Below, in pieces: positions 8,528 to 16,774 of a stretch of 64,000 bases of DNA. Both the position numbers and the translations under genes were made by a program. The notes below the pieces were generated by a model, which saw nothing but the letters and a program-made list of their open reading frames with translations, was not told the DNA's origin and did not search any database. The first letter of the stretch is position 1. Each line of letters opens with the position of its first letter. Source of the DNA: Sinomonas cellulolyticus (lineage in GTDB: Bacteria > Actinomycetota > Actinomycetes > Actinomycetales > Micrococcaceae); contig NZ_BNCM01000013.1 of assembly GCF_014656475.1 (NCBI RefSeq), forward strand, positions 1 through 64,000. Reading direction: 5' to 3'.

Positions 8528-10027
8528 ATGTCCATGCAGATGCCGAAACCGGTCAGATCGATCAGGAAAGCGGCAGTCGCCCTCGCCTCTGTGGCGCTGT
8601 GCGCGGCCTTCGGCGTAGCGGTCGCCCCAGCAGCCTCCGCGGCGAACCCAGCACCCCCGTTCGGCCAGTGTCCGTCCATCGGGGCCAGTCCCTCCTGCGC
8701 GATCCTCATCGTGATAAACCCGGACGGCAGCCCCACGGTCCTCACCGACCCGTCGGTTGGGCCGTACGACAGCATTGAGGACACCCTGATCGGCGTGCAG
8801 AACAACTCCGGACAGACCATCACCGCAATGCCGATCTCTGGCACCGGAATCCCGTTCGGATTCGACGGCGATGGAATCTGCACGTACGCCAATTCCAATT
8901 GCGCCGGCAACACGCAGGACAGCACCGGCTACGGCGGCCCGCGGACCTACTTCACGGACTACTCCAGCCCCAACTCCGGGACGGTCAACTTCAACGTCGG
9001 CGGTCTGGCCGACGGCACATCGACGTACTTCTCGCTCGAAGGCGCAGTGAACGCTTCGAGCCTTGTGATCGACTCGCTGATCAAGGCAACGCCCGTCGCA
9101 GTCAACGCCGTCGAGGGAGCGCCGTTCAGCGGCACAGTCGCGACCGTCAAGGATGCCGACACGACGTCGACGCCCGGCGAGTACACCGCAACGATCGACT
9201 GGGGCGACTCCACGACGAGCTCTGGCACGCTCAGTGGCACCAGCGGCAACTTCACCGTCAGCGGAACACACACCTACACCGAAGAGGGCTCCTACACGGC
9301 GACCGTCACCGTGACGGACGCGGACAATGCCTCGAACACGGCAACCGTCCAGAGCGCCGTGACCATCTCTGATGCCGCATTGAGCGCAGCTGGGCTCACA
9401 TTCAATTCCACGAACCCCGTCTCCCACACTCTCGCGACTTTCACCGACGCCGACCCGAATGGTGCTGTGGCTGACTACACCGCGACTGTGAGCTGGGGCG
9501 ACGGCACCAGCTCGGCCGGAACGATCGGCACCTCGGGCTCGCAGTTCACTGTCAGTGGCACCCACACCTATGCGGCATTCGGCCCCTACACGGTCGCGGT
9601 CCATGTCTGCGATGTGGGAGGGTCCTGCGCTGACGCTACGACCCAGGTCCTCACGTTCGGCTACGCCACCGGCGGCTCCTTCGCGATCGGGACCGCCGCG
9701 AACACGGCCGGCACTGTGAACTGGTGGGGCCCGCAGTGGGCGCAGAACAACCTCGCCACCGCCCCGAGCGCCTTCAAGGGCTTCGAGACAAGCGCAGCCC
9801 CGCCCACCTGCGGGTCCACTTGGACCACCACGGGCGGCGCTAGCTCCAACCCGCCGGCCAGCGTCCCTACCTACATGGCCGTCGTCGTGACCGACAGCGT
9901 GACCCAGTCCGGCTCGACAATCACGGGGAACGTGGGCAAGGTCGTCATCGTCAAGACGGATCCCGGCTACGCCCCCGGTGTCGGGAACGCCGGAACCGGA
10001 ACAGTCGTCGGAACGATCTGCGGCTGA
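8528..10027 (+). CDS. Secreted protein with two PKD domains
   Basis: This 499-residue exported protein has a signal peptide at residues 1-38 (basic VRSIRKAA, hydrophobic run, cleavage after ASA). An N-terminal cysteine-containing domain carries EDTLIGVQNNSG and FGFDGDGIC. Two PKD-type beta-sandwich repeats follow, with WGDSTTSSG...GTHTYTEEGSYT and WGDGTSSAG...GTHTYAAFGPYT. The C-terminal module carries VNWWGPQWAQNN, FKGFE, PPTCGSTW and DPGYAPGVG, an arrangement seen in other actinobacterial secreted adhesin-like proteins. No sortase motif or transmembrane anchor is present, so it is probably released or loosely wall-bound. The start at 8528 has CAGGAG six bases upstream. Cysteines (GQC, PSC, GIC, NC) may form disulfides. 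The role is unknown; surface binding is likely. Confidence 0.85.
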   Translation: MSMQMPKPVRSIRKAAVALASVALCAAFGVAVAPAASAANPAPPFGQCPSIGASPSCAILIVINPDGSPTVLTDPSVGPYDSIEDTLIGVQNNSGQTITAMPISGTGIPFGFDGDGICTYANSNCAGNTQDSTGYGGPRTYFTDYSSPNSGTVNFNVGGLADGTSTYFSLEGAVNASSLVIDSLIKATPVAVNAVEGAPFSGTVATVKDADTTSTPGEYTATIDWGDSTTSSGTLSGTSGNFTVSGTHTYTEEGSYTATVTVTDADNASNTATVQSAVTISDAALSAAGLTFNSTNPVSHTLATFTDADPNGAVADYTATVSWGDGTSSAGTIGTSGSQFTVSGTHTYAAFGPYTVAVHVCDVGGSCADATTQVLTFGYATGGSFAIGTAANTAGTVNWWGPQWAQNNLATAPSAFKGFETSAAPPTCGSTWTTTGGASSNPPASVPTYMAVVVTDSVTQSGSTITGNVGKVVIVKTDPGYAPGVGNAGTGTVVGTICG

Positions 10028-10040
10028 TCACCATCTGCAC

Positions 10041-10068
10041 GCTGCGGCCGTCCCCCACCGGCCGCAGC
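10041..10068 (+). terminator. Hairpin terminator after the PKD gene
   Basis: A perfect 10-bp inverted repeat GCTGCGGCCG/CGGCCGCAGC with an 8-base loop, 13 bases past the stop codon. Confidence 0.75.
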
Positions 10069-10251
10069 GCCCCCTCCCGGAGGCCCGGCCGCACACTTTG
10101 GGCGTCGGCCGGGCCCAGGGCAACGGCGGGGTGCAGGGCCGCCCACGTGGTGAGCGCCGGGGGGTAACCGTCGGCCCAAGGACGCCGCACCCGAAGAAGT
10201 CCAATTTCGTCATGCACGGAGCCCCGTGCCCGTGAACTTGTAGGACGCGAA

Positions 10252-10761
10252 ATGACCGCACAGAATCGAGCACTTGCGCGGAGTACGGATCGACCCTGGC
10301 GCAGTGCATCGCTGATACTGCTGACTGCTAGCGCACTGCTTTCTGGCTGCGGGGCAACATCGTCGCCCCCAGGGACGGACTCCGTTGTCTCCTCCTCGGC
10401 ATCAAGCAGTGCAAGCCCGATGCTGCTGACGCCCAGCAAGGCGACCACCCCCAAACAGGACGCTTCCACGACGCCGGCAAGCCAGGGCCCCGCCCAGCCC
10501 CCGGCCCCAGCCCCAGCTGCTCCGCAGCAGCCGATGCCGGCAGCACCCGCTCCTGCGACGCCACAGCAACCAGTACCGGTGGCCCCCGCCCCCGCACCTC
10601 CGCTGCAGCCGGTGCCCGCACCACCCGCTCCCGGCGTTCGTACCGTGACGCCGGGGGCTTTCTGCTCCCCGGCCGGCGCGACGGGACAGACAACGACAGG
10701 CCTGCTCATGACATGCAAAACCTCACCAACCGACAGCAGACTCCGCTGGCGACGACAGTGA
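10252..10761 (+). CDS. Pro/Ala-rich lipoprotein
   Basis: This 169-residue predicted lipoprotein has a basic N terminus and a hydrophobic stretch ending in lipobox LLSGC (Cys at about residue 33). A Ser-rich and then Pro/Ala/Gln-rich linker of about 85 residues has repeated PAPAPAAPQQP-like units. It ends in a compact C-terminal motif GAFCSPAGATGQTTTGLLMTC followed by SRLRWRR. That cysteine-paired end module is found at the C terminus of diverse actinobacterial exported proteins, and its function is not established here. The ATG at 10252 has AGGA six bases upstream. It follows the PKD gene by 224 bases and may be part of the same surface-protein patch. Confidence 0.72.
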   Translation: MTAQNRALARSTDRPWRSASLILLTASALLSGCGATSSPPGTDSVVSSSASSSASPMLLTPSKATTPKQDASTTPASQGPAQPPAPAPAAPQQPMPAAPAPATPQQPVPVAPAPAPPLQPVPAPPAPGVRTVTPGAFCSPAGATGQTTTGLLMTCKTSPTDSRLRWRRQ

Positions 10762-10961
10762 GCTGACCCGTTTGGCTGACCGGTCACAGGTGCTTGGCCT
10801 TGTCAAACCCGCGTACGCGAATGTCTTCAGACAGATCCTCATGCTGCTCCACCCGTGCTGGTCGGACCATTCGGCACCAAAGCAGTACCTGCCAAAAAGA
10901 AATACCCACTGTCCCCCCGTAGAGGTTCCAGCGGGCCCAAGTTTCCCGGAATCCCGGGGAT

Positions 10962-10976
10962 CTGTGGCAGATGAGG
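10962..10976. repeat. Left copy of tRNA-Tyr 3'-end direct repeat
   Basis: The 15 bases CTGTGGCAGATGAGG are identical to 11488-11502, where they cover the 3' end of the tRNA-Tyr gene. Together the two copies bracket the IS481 remnant. This is the arrangement expected of attachment-site duplication at a tRNA gene. Confidence 0.75.
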
Positions 10977-11487
10977 TGTGTGACGTCAGGACATCGTTGA
11001 CACCAGACCCTGAAGAAATGGCTCACCGGCCAGCCCGAGGCCCACACGATCGCGGACCTGAACGACCAGCTGGCCAAGTTCCGCCACATCTACAACCACG
11101 AACGCCCCCACCGCGCCCTGAACCGCCAGACCCCGGCCCAGGCCTACGAGGCGACCCCCAAGGCCGCCCCCGCGATCGCCGCCCAGGGGCAACACTTCCG
11201 CGTGCGCACCGACCGCGTCGACGCCGACGGCAAGACCACCCTCCGCCACGCCGGACGCCTCAAACACCTCGGGATCGGCCGCACCCACAAGCACAAGAGG
11301 ATCATCCTGCTCGTCCACGACGCCGAAGTCACCGCCCTCGAGCACGGCACCGGGGAGATCCTCGCCGAATCCCACATCGACCCCACCAAGGGCTACCAAC
11401 CCAAAAAACAGAACACCCCCGGTCCCAAGACCGGGGGCGTCAACGATGTCTCGCCACATCCGTAAAGGATGTCCCGCTACATCACAA
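10977..11487 (+). mobile_element. IS481-family insertion sequence remnant
   Basis: A degraded insertion sequence. The left end carries GACATCGTTGAC and the right end the inverted match GTCAACGATGTC (11439-11450), which look like the terminal inverted repeats. Between them only the last third of a transposase is left, joined directly to the left end, so an internal deletion has removed the DDE catalytic core. The element can no longer move by itself. It is flanked by the 15-base tRNA-Tyr repeat. Confidence 0.8.
11001..11465 (+). pseudogene. Truncated IS481-family transposase, C-terminal fragment
   Basis: About 154 codons are open. The frame is preceded immediately by a stop codon at 10998 and has no start, so this is a broken gene. 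The fragment begins QTLKKWLTGQPEAH and contains the family-typical YNHERPHRALNRQTPAQAY and a C-terminal barrel-like part with VRTDRVDADGKTTLRHAGRL and the GEILAESHIDPTKGYQ end. The upstream helix-turn-helix and most of the DDE integrase domain are missing. Confidence 0.85.
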
Positions 11488-11502
11488 CTGTGGCAGATGA
11501 GG
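11488..11502. repeat. Right copy of tRNA-Tyr 3'-end direct repeat
   Basis: Identical to 10962-10976. Twelve of its 15 bases are the acceptor and T-stem end of the tRNA-Tyr gene and three are outside the mature tRNA. Confidence 0.75.
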
Positions 11503-11572
11503 GATTCGAACCCCCGTAGGCAATGCCAGCTGATTTACAGTCAGCCCCCTTTGGCCGCTCGGGTAATCTGCC
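11491..11572 (-). tRNA. tRNA-Tyr (GUA)
   Basis: An 82-base tRNA read on the minus strand. The acceptor stem GGCAGAT pairs with ATCTGCC and the discriminator is A, with no encoded CCA. The D-arm has CCCGAGCGGCCAAAGGG. The anticodon arm CTGACTGTAAATCAG has anticodon GTA. A long class II variable arm follows, then the T-arm with GGTTCGAATCC. The class II variable arm and GTA anticodon identify tyrosine. Its 3' end is duplicated 0.5 kb away, flanking the IS remnant. Confidence 0.97.
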
Positions 11573-11708
11573 GAACGCCACGCCGCGGCACTGGCCAAGC
11601 CATGTTCCGCGGTGCGAGCAAGACAACCTTACAGAACATTCGCCCACGCGTCGAATCGGCGTGGAGACGAGATGGAGACGGCCCAATCCGAGCCGGATAA
11701 GCGCGGAA

Positions 11709-12029
11709 TCATGCGGTCTGAGCGGGGGGTGCGGCGGCGCCGTCGTCCGCCTGCGCCGCCTCCTCCGACGCGATTGCGCGGGCAATCTGCGCCTCGAGGA
11801 ACTTCGCCTGCTCGTCGGTGATCTGCCGCAGCGCCACCGCGCGGGCCAGGTCCTCGTGCACGCCGACCAGGCGTGCGCTTGCCGAGGGCGCCGGGGACAT
11901 CACGATCCCGGTGGCGAGAGTCGCGGCAACGACCACGCCGCCAGCTGCCGCAACTGCCCGTCCTGCAATGGTCCTCATGGACGGGGCGTCCTTGCCTTCG
12001 GTGCCCTCAGAGCCTGTCTTCGTCGCCAC
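11709..12029 (-). CDS. Small membrane-anchored or exported hypothetical protein
   Basis: A 106-residue protein of unknown family. It has a short polar, basic N terminus, a hydrophobic Ala/Gly/Val segment at about residues 24-45, and an external helical tail with LARAVALRQITDEQAKFLEAQIARAI that looks like a small amphipathic helix pair, then an acidic/Ala-Pro end. The GTG start at 12029 is supported by AGGGAGG five bases upstream. It lies between the tRNA and yajQ and is transcribed opposite to yajQ. No function is proposed. Confidence 0.7.
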   Translation of the reverse strand: MATKTGSEGTEGKDAPSMRTIAGRAVAAAGGVVVAATLATGIVMSPAPSASARLVGVHEDLARAVALRQITDEQAKFLEAQIARAIASEEAAQADDGAAAPPAQTA

Positions 12030-12218
12030 TGGTTCCTCCCTCTACCGGCGGTTCACCAGTACCAACGCTTCCACCCCCACGTGCGATCCGACTGGGCTTC
12101 GGCTGTGAGTGAACTGTGGCAAACGGCGTCCCGTCAGCAGGGAAGTACCCGGCCTGAGAATCGCCCAACCAGCTAGGCTGGGGGCAGCATCGGCCCCAAC
12201 GATTCCCCGGAGGTTCCC

Positions 12219-12704
12219 ATGGCAGATTCGACGTTCGACGTTGTCAGCAAGGTGGACAAGCAGGAGGTCGCCAACGCACTCAACCAGGCGCAGAAGGAGA
12301 TCGCCCAGCGCTACGACTTCAAGGGCGTGGGCGCGGAGATCGACTTCTCCGGCGAGACGATCCTCATGAAGGCCAACGCAGAGGAGCGCGTCAAGGCAGT
12401 TCTGGACGTCTTCGAGTCCAAGCTCATCAAGCGCGGCATCTCGCTGAAGTCCCTCGAGGCCGGCGAGCCGTTCGCCTCCGGCAAAGAGTACCGCATCGAG
12501 GCCTCCATCAAGGAGGGCATCTCGCAGGAGCACGCCAAGAAGATCTCCAAGCTCATCCGCGACGAGGCGCCCAAGAGCGTCAAGGCGCAGATCCAAGGCG
12601 ACGAGCTGCGCGTCTCCTCCAAGTCCCGCGATGACCTCCAGTCCACCATCGCCCTGCTGAAGGGGTACGAGGACGTGGACCTGCAGTTCGTGAACTTCCG
12701 CTGA
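12219..12704 (+). CDS. yajQ: YajQ-family nucleotide-binding protein
   Basis: This 161-residue member of the UPF0234/YajQ family is a two-domain ferredoxin-like protein reported in other bacteria to bind cyclic di-GMP or nucleotides. The N-terminal signature [10 protein letters not shown], the YDFKG motif and the closing LQFVNFR are all present and the length is exactly typical. GGAGG stands before the ATG. It is monocistronic with its own terminator. Whether it senses cyclic di-GMP in this organism cannot be told from the sequence. Confidence 0.95.
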   Translation: MADSTFDVVSKVDKQEVANALNQAQKEIAQRYDFKGVGAEIDFSGETILMKANAEERVKAVLDVFESKLIKRGISLKSLEAGEPFASGKEYRIEASIKEGISQEHAKKISKLIRDEAPKSVKAQIQGDELRVSSKSRDDLQSTIALLKGYEDVDLQFVNFR

Positions 12705-12723
12705 CACCCCGCTGATGCACGAC

Positions 12724-12759
12724 GACGGCCGCTCGCCCCTGCTCGGGTGGGCGGCCGTC
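12724..12759 (+). terminator. Hairpin terminator after yajQ
   Basis: Inverted repeat with 15-base arms starting GACGGCCGCTCGCCC, two mismatched positions and a 6-base loop, 20 bases past the yajQ stop. Confidence 0.75.
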
Positions 12760-12784
12760 GCTGTGCTCGGCACAGGACGGCGGC

Positions 12785-13096
12785 CTACTCCTCGGCGAGG
12801 GCGCTGATCGCCGCCACGATGGCCTCGACCTCGGCTTCGGGGAGGCTGGTCCGGTCGGCGAGCTCCCGGACGAGGCCGCGCTCGTCCGCATCCGGCACCT
12901 CGGCCAGCGCCGGACGCCTTGCGGGCCGCCCCGGCACCGCCTCGGCAAGGTCCCTGACCCCGTCAGGGACCGGCTGGCCCAGCTCCTCCAGGAGCTTCAT
13001 CTGGAGTCGGGCCGCCCTGATGTTGGACGCCTGGATCGACAAGCCTCGCACCTCCCCTCGCAGGCTCGAAGGATGCTTCGGCCAGCGCTGCCTCAT
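12785..13096 (-). CDS. Hypothetical protein, possible frameshifted tail of upstream gene
   Basis: This 103-codon frame overlaps the preceding gene by 134 bases in another phase. Its sequence is helical and charged (MKLLEELGQPVPDGVRDLAE and a Glu-rich end EAEVEAIVAAISALAEE), which looks like a natural continuation of the upstream coiled-coil protein. The start at 13096 has no ribosome site, and the first plausible internal ATG begins MKLLEELG. It is either a separate small gene or the C terminus of the 13448 gene displaced by a one-base slip at the GAGGGGAGG run near 13055-13065. Confidence 0.45.
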   Translation of the reverse strand: MRQRWPKHPSSLRGEVRGLSIQASNIRAARLQMKLLEELGQPVPDGVRDLAEAVPGRPARRPALAEVPDADERGLVRELADRTSLPEAEVEAIVAAISALAEE

Positions 13097-13448
13097 TGTA
13101 GGCGGCGAGCACGCGCACGAGCAGGGCCTTGTCCTCGTCCTGGGCCCACTTCGACTCGGTGAGGCCCTCGAGGATCACGAGGGCAACGTTCCGGCCGGCC
13201 TCGTCGGAGCCATAGAGCCTGTCAATCGTGTCGTTGACCCGCTCCCACCAGTCCCGCCGCGCATCGGTCGCCGTCTCACGCGCGTCCACACGCGCCGCGA
13301 TCTCCTCGGCCTGGCGGCCAGAGGCCTTCGCCAGATCGGCAGCCTGATCGCGCACCTTCCTGCCCTGCACGAGGGTCACGCCGGCATTGACGGCCACGCC
13401 GAGCAATGCAAGGACCGCCACCAGGACGGGGATGAAGCTCGGGTTCAT
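12963..13448 (-). CDS. Hypothetical membrane-anchored coiled-coil protein
   Basis: The 161-residue product begins with a single hydrophobic segment (residues about 5-25, FIPVLVAVLALLGVAVNAGV). A charged helical region KVRDQAADLAKASGRQAEEIAARVDARE follows that is likely to form a coiled coil, then a domain with DWWERVNDTIDRLYGSDE. AGGAGGT stands before the ATG at 13448, a strong start. After residue about 134 the frame becomes Gly/Pro-rich and unconvincing (GGPTPDEAPGGAGPAGP), while the overlapping frame continues with good helical sequence. A natural or sequencing frameshift is therefore possible. The family is not recognised. Confidence 0.6.
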   Translation of the reverse strand: MNPSFIPVLVAVLALLGVAVNAGVTLVQGRKVRDQAADLAKASGRQAEEIAARVDARETATDARRDWWERVNDTIDRLYGSDEAGRNVALVILEGLTESKWAQDEDKALLVRVLAAYNEAALAEASFEPARGGARLVDPGVQHQGGPTPDEAPGGAGPAGP

Positions 13449-13515
13449 CTGCCACCTCCTGGCTCGCGCTCGCAGTGCTCGGCCACGGCCAGTCTACGAG
13501 CGAAGCGCTCCTCCG

Positions 13516-14787
13516 CTACGGCGTCGGGTCCTCCGCGTCGTAGCGGGCGAATTTAGGCTGGGCGGCGTGCAGCACCCACACGAGCGCGATGCACACGAGC
13601 GCGCCGACCACAATGGCGGTGCCCTCACCGAGCCACGAGGCCATCCCCCCGGAGAAGACGTCCCCGAGCCGGGGGCCGCCGCCCACCACCACGGTGAAGA
13701 CGCCCTGCAGCCGGCCGCGCATCGAGTCCGGTGTGGCGGCCTGCAGGATCGTGGACCGCAGTGCCGCGCTCACCGAGTCCGCGGCGCCGGCGGCGACCAT
13801 GCACAGGATCGCCGGCACGATCCACCACGTGGGGCCGCTCGGGGAGGTGCGACCGGCCGCGAGCACCACGATCCCGAACGCGAGGATGCTCGCCCCCCAC
13901 GCGACCACGGCCCATTGGACCCCTCGCCCCTGCCATCGCAGGCGCGCGACGGGACCCGAGAACAGGCCACCGAGGAACGTGCCCGCCGCGATACCGGCGA
14001 GCAGGGCGCCGGCGGTCGCGGCTCCGCCGCCGAGCACGAGCACCGCCACGGCGGGCAGGACTGCCCGGGGCATGGCGAAGACCATGGCGCACATGTCGAT
14101 GAGGAACGTCATGCGGATGTTCGGCCGCGTGCCAAGGAACTCGAATCCCTCGGCCACCGAACGGATCCCCGCCCTGCGGATGGCGCCCTCCGGGGGGAGG
14201 GCGGGAAGACGGAAGAGGGCCCACATGGCAACGGTGAAGCTGAGCACGTCGAACGTGTAGGTCCAGCCGTACCCCACGCTGGCCACGAGCGCGCCGGCGA
14301 GCAGCGGTCCGGCCGCACCGCCGAGCCCGAACGTGATCATGTTCAGCGCGTTGGCCGCGGCCAGCTTCTCGGGGCGGATGAGCCTGGGGATGATGGCACT
14401 GCGCGCCGGCATGTTGATCCCCGTGCCGAGCGCCTGGATTCCCACGAGCACATAGATGAGCAGGACGTTCTCGAGCCGCAGCCAGGCCTGCAGCGCGATG
14501 AGGGCGCTGGTGCCCCACAGCACCCACGAAGAGGCGATGGCCACCTTCCGGCGGTCGTGCGCATCCACGATCGCACCGCCGTAGAGGCCCGCGAACACGA
14601 ACGGGACGAGCGCCACGAGGCCGAGCAGGCCCACGTGGAAGCTCGAGCGGGTGAGGTCGTAGACCTGCAGGCTCACCGCCGTGACGGTCAGCTGCGACCC
14701 GAGGATGCTCAACAGCTGCCCGATCCACAGCCGCCGGAACTCGAGGCTCTCGGTCAGCGGGGACGTGTCGGCCAGATAGTTGCGCAC
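13516..14787 (-). CDS. MFS transporter, EntS-like
   Basis: This 423-residue major-facilitator protein opens with SPLTESLEFRRLWIGQLLS, the N-terminal pattern of the enterobactin-exporter-like (MFS_3) group. The helix 2-3 loop GGAIVDAHDRRKV and the helix 5 segment ALGTGINMPARSAIIPRLI are visible. Twelve membrane segments are expected. The substrate is unknown; siderophores and drugs are typical for this group, but no siderophore genes are nearby. The gene is separated from the panE unit upstream by a strong hairpin, so it is probably transcribed alone. Confidence 0.88.
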   Translation of the reverse strand: MRNYLADTSPLTESLEFRRLWIGQLLSILGSQLTVTAVSLQVYDLTRSSFHVGLLGLVALVPFVFAGLYGGAIVDAHDRRKVAIASSWVLWGTSALIALQAWLRLENVLLIYVLVGIQALGTGINMPARSAIIPRLIRPEKLAAANALNMITFGLGGAAGPLLAGALVASVGYGWTYTFDVLSFTVAMWALFRLPALPPEGAIRRAGIRSVAEGFEFLGTRPNIRMTFLIDMCAMVFAMPRAVLPAVAVLVLGGGAATAGALLAGIAAGTFLGGLFSGPVARLRWQGRGVQWAVVAWGASILAFGIVVLAAGRTSPSGPTWWIVPAILCMVAAGAADSVSAALRSTILQAATPDSMRGRLQGVFTVVVGGGPRLGDVFSGGMASWLGEGTAIVVGALVCIALVWVLHAAQPKFARYDAEDPTP

Positions 14788-14825
14788 CGCAATAGCCTAG
14801 TGGCGCCTCAGCGCACCGGTTCGGC

Positions 14826-14856
14826 GCACGACGGCGGCCGGTCACCGCCGTCGTGC
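14826..14856 (-). terminator. Hairpin terminator after panE
   Basis: A perfect 12-bp inverted repeat GCACGACGGCGG/CCGCCGTCGTGC with a 7-base loop, 17 bases past the ketopantoate reductase stop. It is another copy of the GCACGACGGC stem. Confidence 0.85.
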
Positions 14857-14873
14857 AGCCTGCTCCCCCCAGT

Positions 14874-15866
14874 TCAGCCGAGGCGGCGCACGACCTGCTC
14901 GGGGGTGTAGTAGCTGTGGCTGTGCTCCACCTCGTGGACGAGCTGGACGATCGCCTCGTTGACGGGGGCCGAGAGGCCGACGGCCTTGGCCCTGGCGACG
15001 ACAGCGCCGTTGAGGTAGTCGATCTCGGTGGGCTGGCCGCGTTCGATGCTCTGGAGTGTCGATCCCAGCACCGGCTGGTGGCCGAGCCGCCGGCCGAGCA
15101 TGCGCAGCACGAGGGAGCCGACGGGACGCGGGGCAGAGCCGAGGAGGCCGAGGAGCCACGGCGGCATGCCGTTGAGCTCCCCGAACTCAATGCCCTGGGC
15201 CTTCCCGACCGCGACGGCCTCGTGGATGCTCTTCAGGACGATGCGCCGCAGGCGGGGATCGGCCAGCGTGGCCTGCACGCTGAGGCCCGTGATGGCCGGC
15301 ATGGCGTTGATCTGGTTGACCACGAGCTTGCTCCACTCGTGCCCCACGAAGTTCCCCACAGCCTCGGTGGGCAGCCCCTCCCCCAGGAGCCGCGCGGCGT
15401 CGACGGCGTCCTGGGTCGGCGCGCTGGATCCCGTGCCGAGGTAGAGCGGCCCGGGAACCAGGACGCGCACCGCGCCCGGGGCCGGGCAGTCGGCGCTGAA
15501 GAAGGCGATCGCGCCCATGGTGGGACCGCCGGTGTGCAGTTGGGCCGCACGCTGCGCGCCGTCGAGTCCGTTCTGGACCACCACGAGCGGCACGCCCTCC
15601 AACAGGCTCTCGTGGACGCGCAGGCTCTCCTCCTCGTCCTGCGCCTTGACGCACAGGAGGGCGAGGTCGGGCGGCGCGGTGAGCCGGTTCCCGACGGGGA
15701 TCTGGGCGAAATGGCTGCCCCATGCGCCCGAGAGGCGGAGACCGCCGTTCTGGATCGCGGCAAGCCGCGCTCCCCGGGCGGTCGCCTCGACGGTATGGCC
15801 CGCCCGTTCCATCAAGGCGGCGATGGTTCCGCCGATGGCCCCTGCTCCGATGATGCCGATGCGCAT
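14874..15866 (-). CDS. panE: 2-dehydropantoate 2-reductase
   Basis: This 330-residue NADPH-dependent ketopantoate reductase (ApbA/PanE family) gives pantoate for coenzyme A synthesis. The nucleotide-binding glycine motif GAGAIGG is at residues 7-13. The catalytic lysine lies in the WSKLVVNQINAM segment, whose Asn also belongs to the active site. Length is near the usual 300-330 residues. It follows htpX by only 4 bases, so it is the last gene of a four-gene unit. Some members of this family act on other 2-oxoacids, so the pantoate role is likely but not certain. Confidence 0.88.
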   Translation of the reverse strand: MRIGIIGAGAIGGTIAALMERAGHTVEATARGARLAAIQNGGLRLSGAWGSHFAQIPVGNRLTAPPDLALLCVKAQDEEESLRVHESLLEGVPLVVVQNGLDGAQRAAQLHTGGPTMGAIAFFSADCPAPGAVRVLVPGPLYLGTGSSAPTQDAVDAARLLGEGLPTEAVGNFVGHEWSKLVVNQINAMPAITGLSVQATLADPRLRRIVLKSIHEAVAVGKAQGIEFGELNGMPPWLLGLLGSAPRPVGSLVLRMLGRRLGHQPVLGSTLQSIERGQPTEIDYLNGAVVARAKAVGLSAPVNEAIVQLVHEVEHSHSYYTPEQVVRRLG

Positions 15867-15870
15867 CGGT

Positions 15871-16749
15871 TCACCGCCCCATCTGTCGGCCGGCCATCTG
15901 CTCCAGGCGCGCGATCCGGTCTGCCATCGGCGGGTGAGTCGCGAACATCCGGGCGATCCCTGCGCCGCGGAAGGGGTTCGCGATCATCAGGTGGGAGGTG
16001 TTGACCAGCTTCTGGTCGCCGGCCGGCAGCGGCGCGCGGCCCACGCCGCGCTCGATCTTGTCCAGTGCCGAGGCCAGCGCGAGCGGGTCTCCCGTGAGCT
16101 GGGAGCCGTCCTCGTCGGCATCGTACTCCCTCGTGCGCGAGATCGCGAGCTGGATGAGGGACGCGGCGAACGGCGCGAGGAGGCTCAGCGCGAGCAGCGC
16201 GAAAGGGTTGGCGTTCCGGTCGCGGTCGCCGCCGCCGAAGAACATCGCGAACTGCGCCACGGAGGTGATGACTCCAGCGACGGCGGCGGCGATCGAGGAG
16301 GTGAGGATGTCCCGGTTGTAGACGTGCATGAGCTCGTGGCCCAGCACCCCTCGCAGCTCGCGGGCGTCGAGGAGGCGGAGGATGCCCTCGGTGCAGCAGA
16401 CCGCGGCATGCTGTGGGCTTCGGCCCGTGGCGAATGCGTTCGGGGACTGGGTGGGCGAGATGTAGATGCGGGGCATCGGCTGGTTGGCGCGCTGGGACAG
16501 CTCGCGGACGATCTGGTACAGCGCCGGCGCCTCCGCCTCCGTCACGGGGTACGCCTGCATGGAACGCAGCGCGATCTTGTCGCTGTTCCAGTAGCTGTAG
16601 AACGTCATGGCCAGCCCGAGGGCGGCGAAGATCCAGATGGGCGTCCCGCTGCGCGACCAGACGCCCACGAGGGCGCCCAGCCCGAGGAGCACCGCCCAGA
16701 GCACGCCGAACAGTGCCGCTGTCTTGAGCCCGTTGTAGTGGTTGTGCAC
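15871..16749 (-). CDS. htpX: Membrane zinc metalloprotease HtpX (M48B)
   Basis: This 292-residue membrane protease cleaves damaged membrane proteins. Two hydrophobic segments occur near residues 10-30 and 37-53 and two more after the active site. The zinc motif HELMH is at residues 138-142, and the third ligand is expected in [10 protein letters not shown]. The GTG at 16749 is chosen because GGAGG stands five bases upstream and the protein then starts [10 protein letters not shown] as in relatives; an upstream ATG at 16782 would add 11 residues. It sits between an alpha/beta hydrolase and panE in an operon. Confidence 0.92.
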   Translation of the reverse strand: MHNHYNGLKTAALFGVLWAVLLGLGALVGVWSRSGTPIWIFAALGLAMTFYSYWNSDKIALRSMQAYPVTEAEAPALYQIVRELSQRANQPMPRIYISPTQSPNAFATGRSPQHAAVCCTEGILRLLDARELRGVLGHELMHVYNRDILTSSIAAAVAGVITSVAQFAMFFGGGDRDRNANPFALLALSLLAPFAASLIQLAISRTREYDADEDGSQLTGDPLALASALDKIERGVGRAPLPAGDQKLVNTSHLMIANPFRGAGIARMFATHPPMADRIARLEQMAGRQMGR

Positions 16750-16774
16750 AGTTACCTCCGCCCTTCCCAACGAT

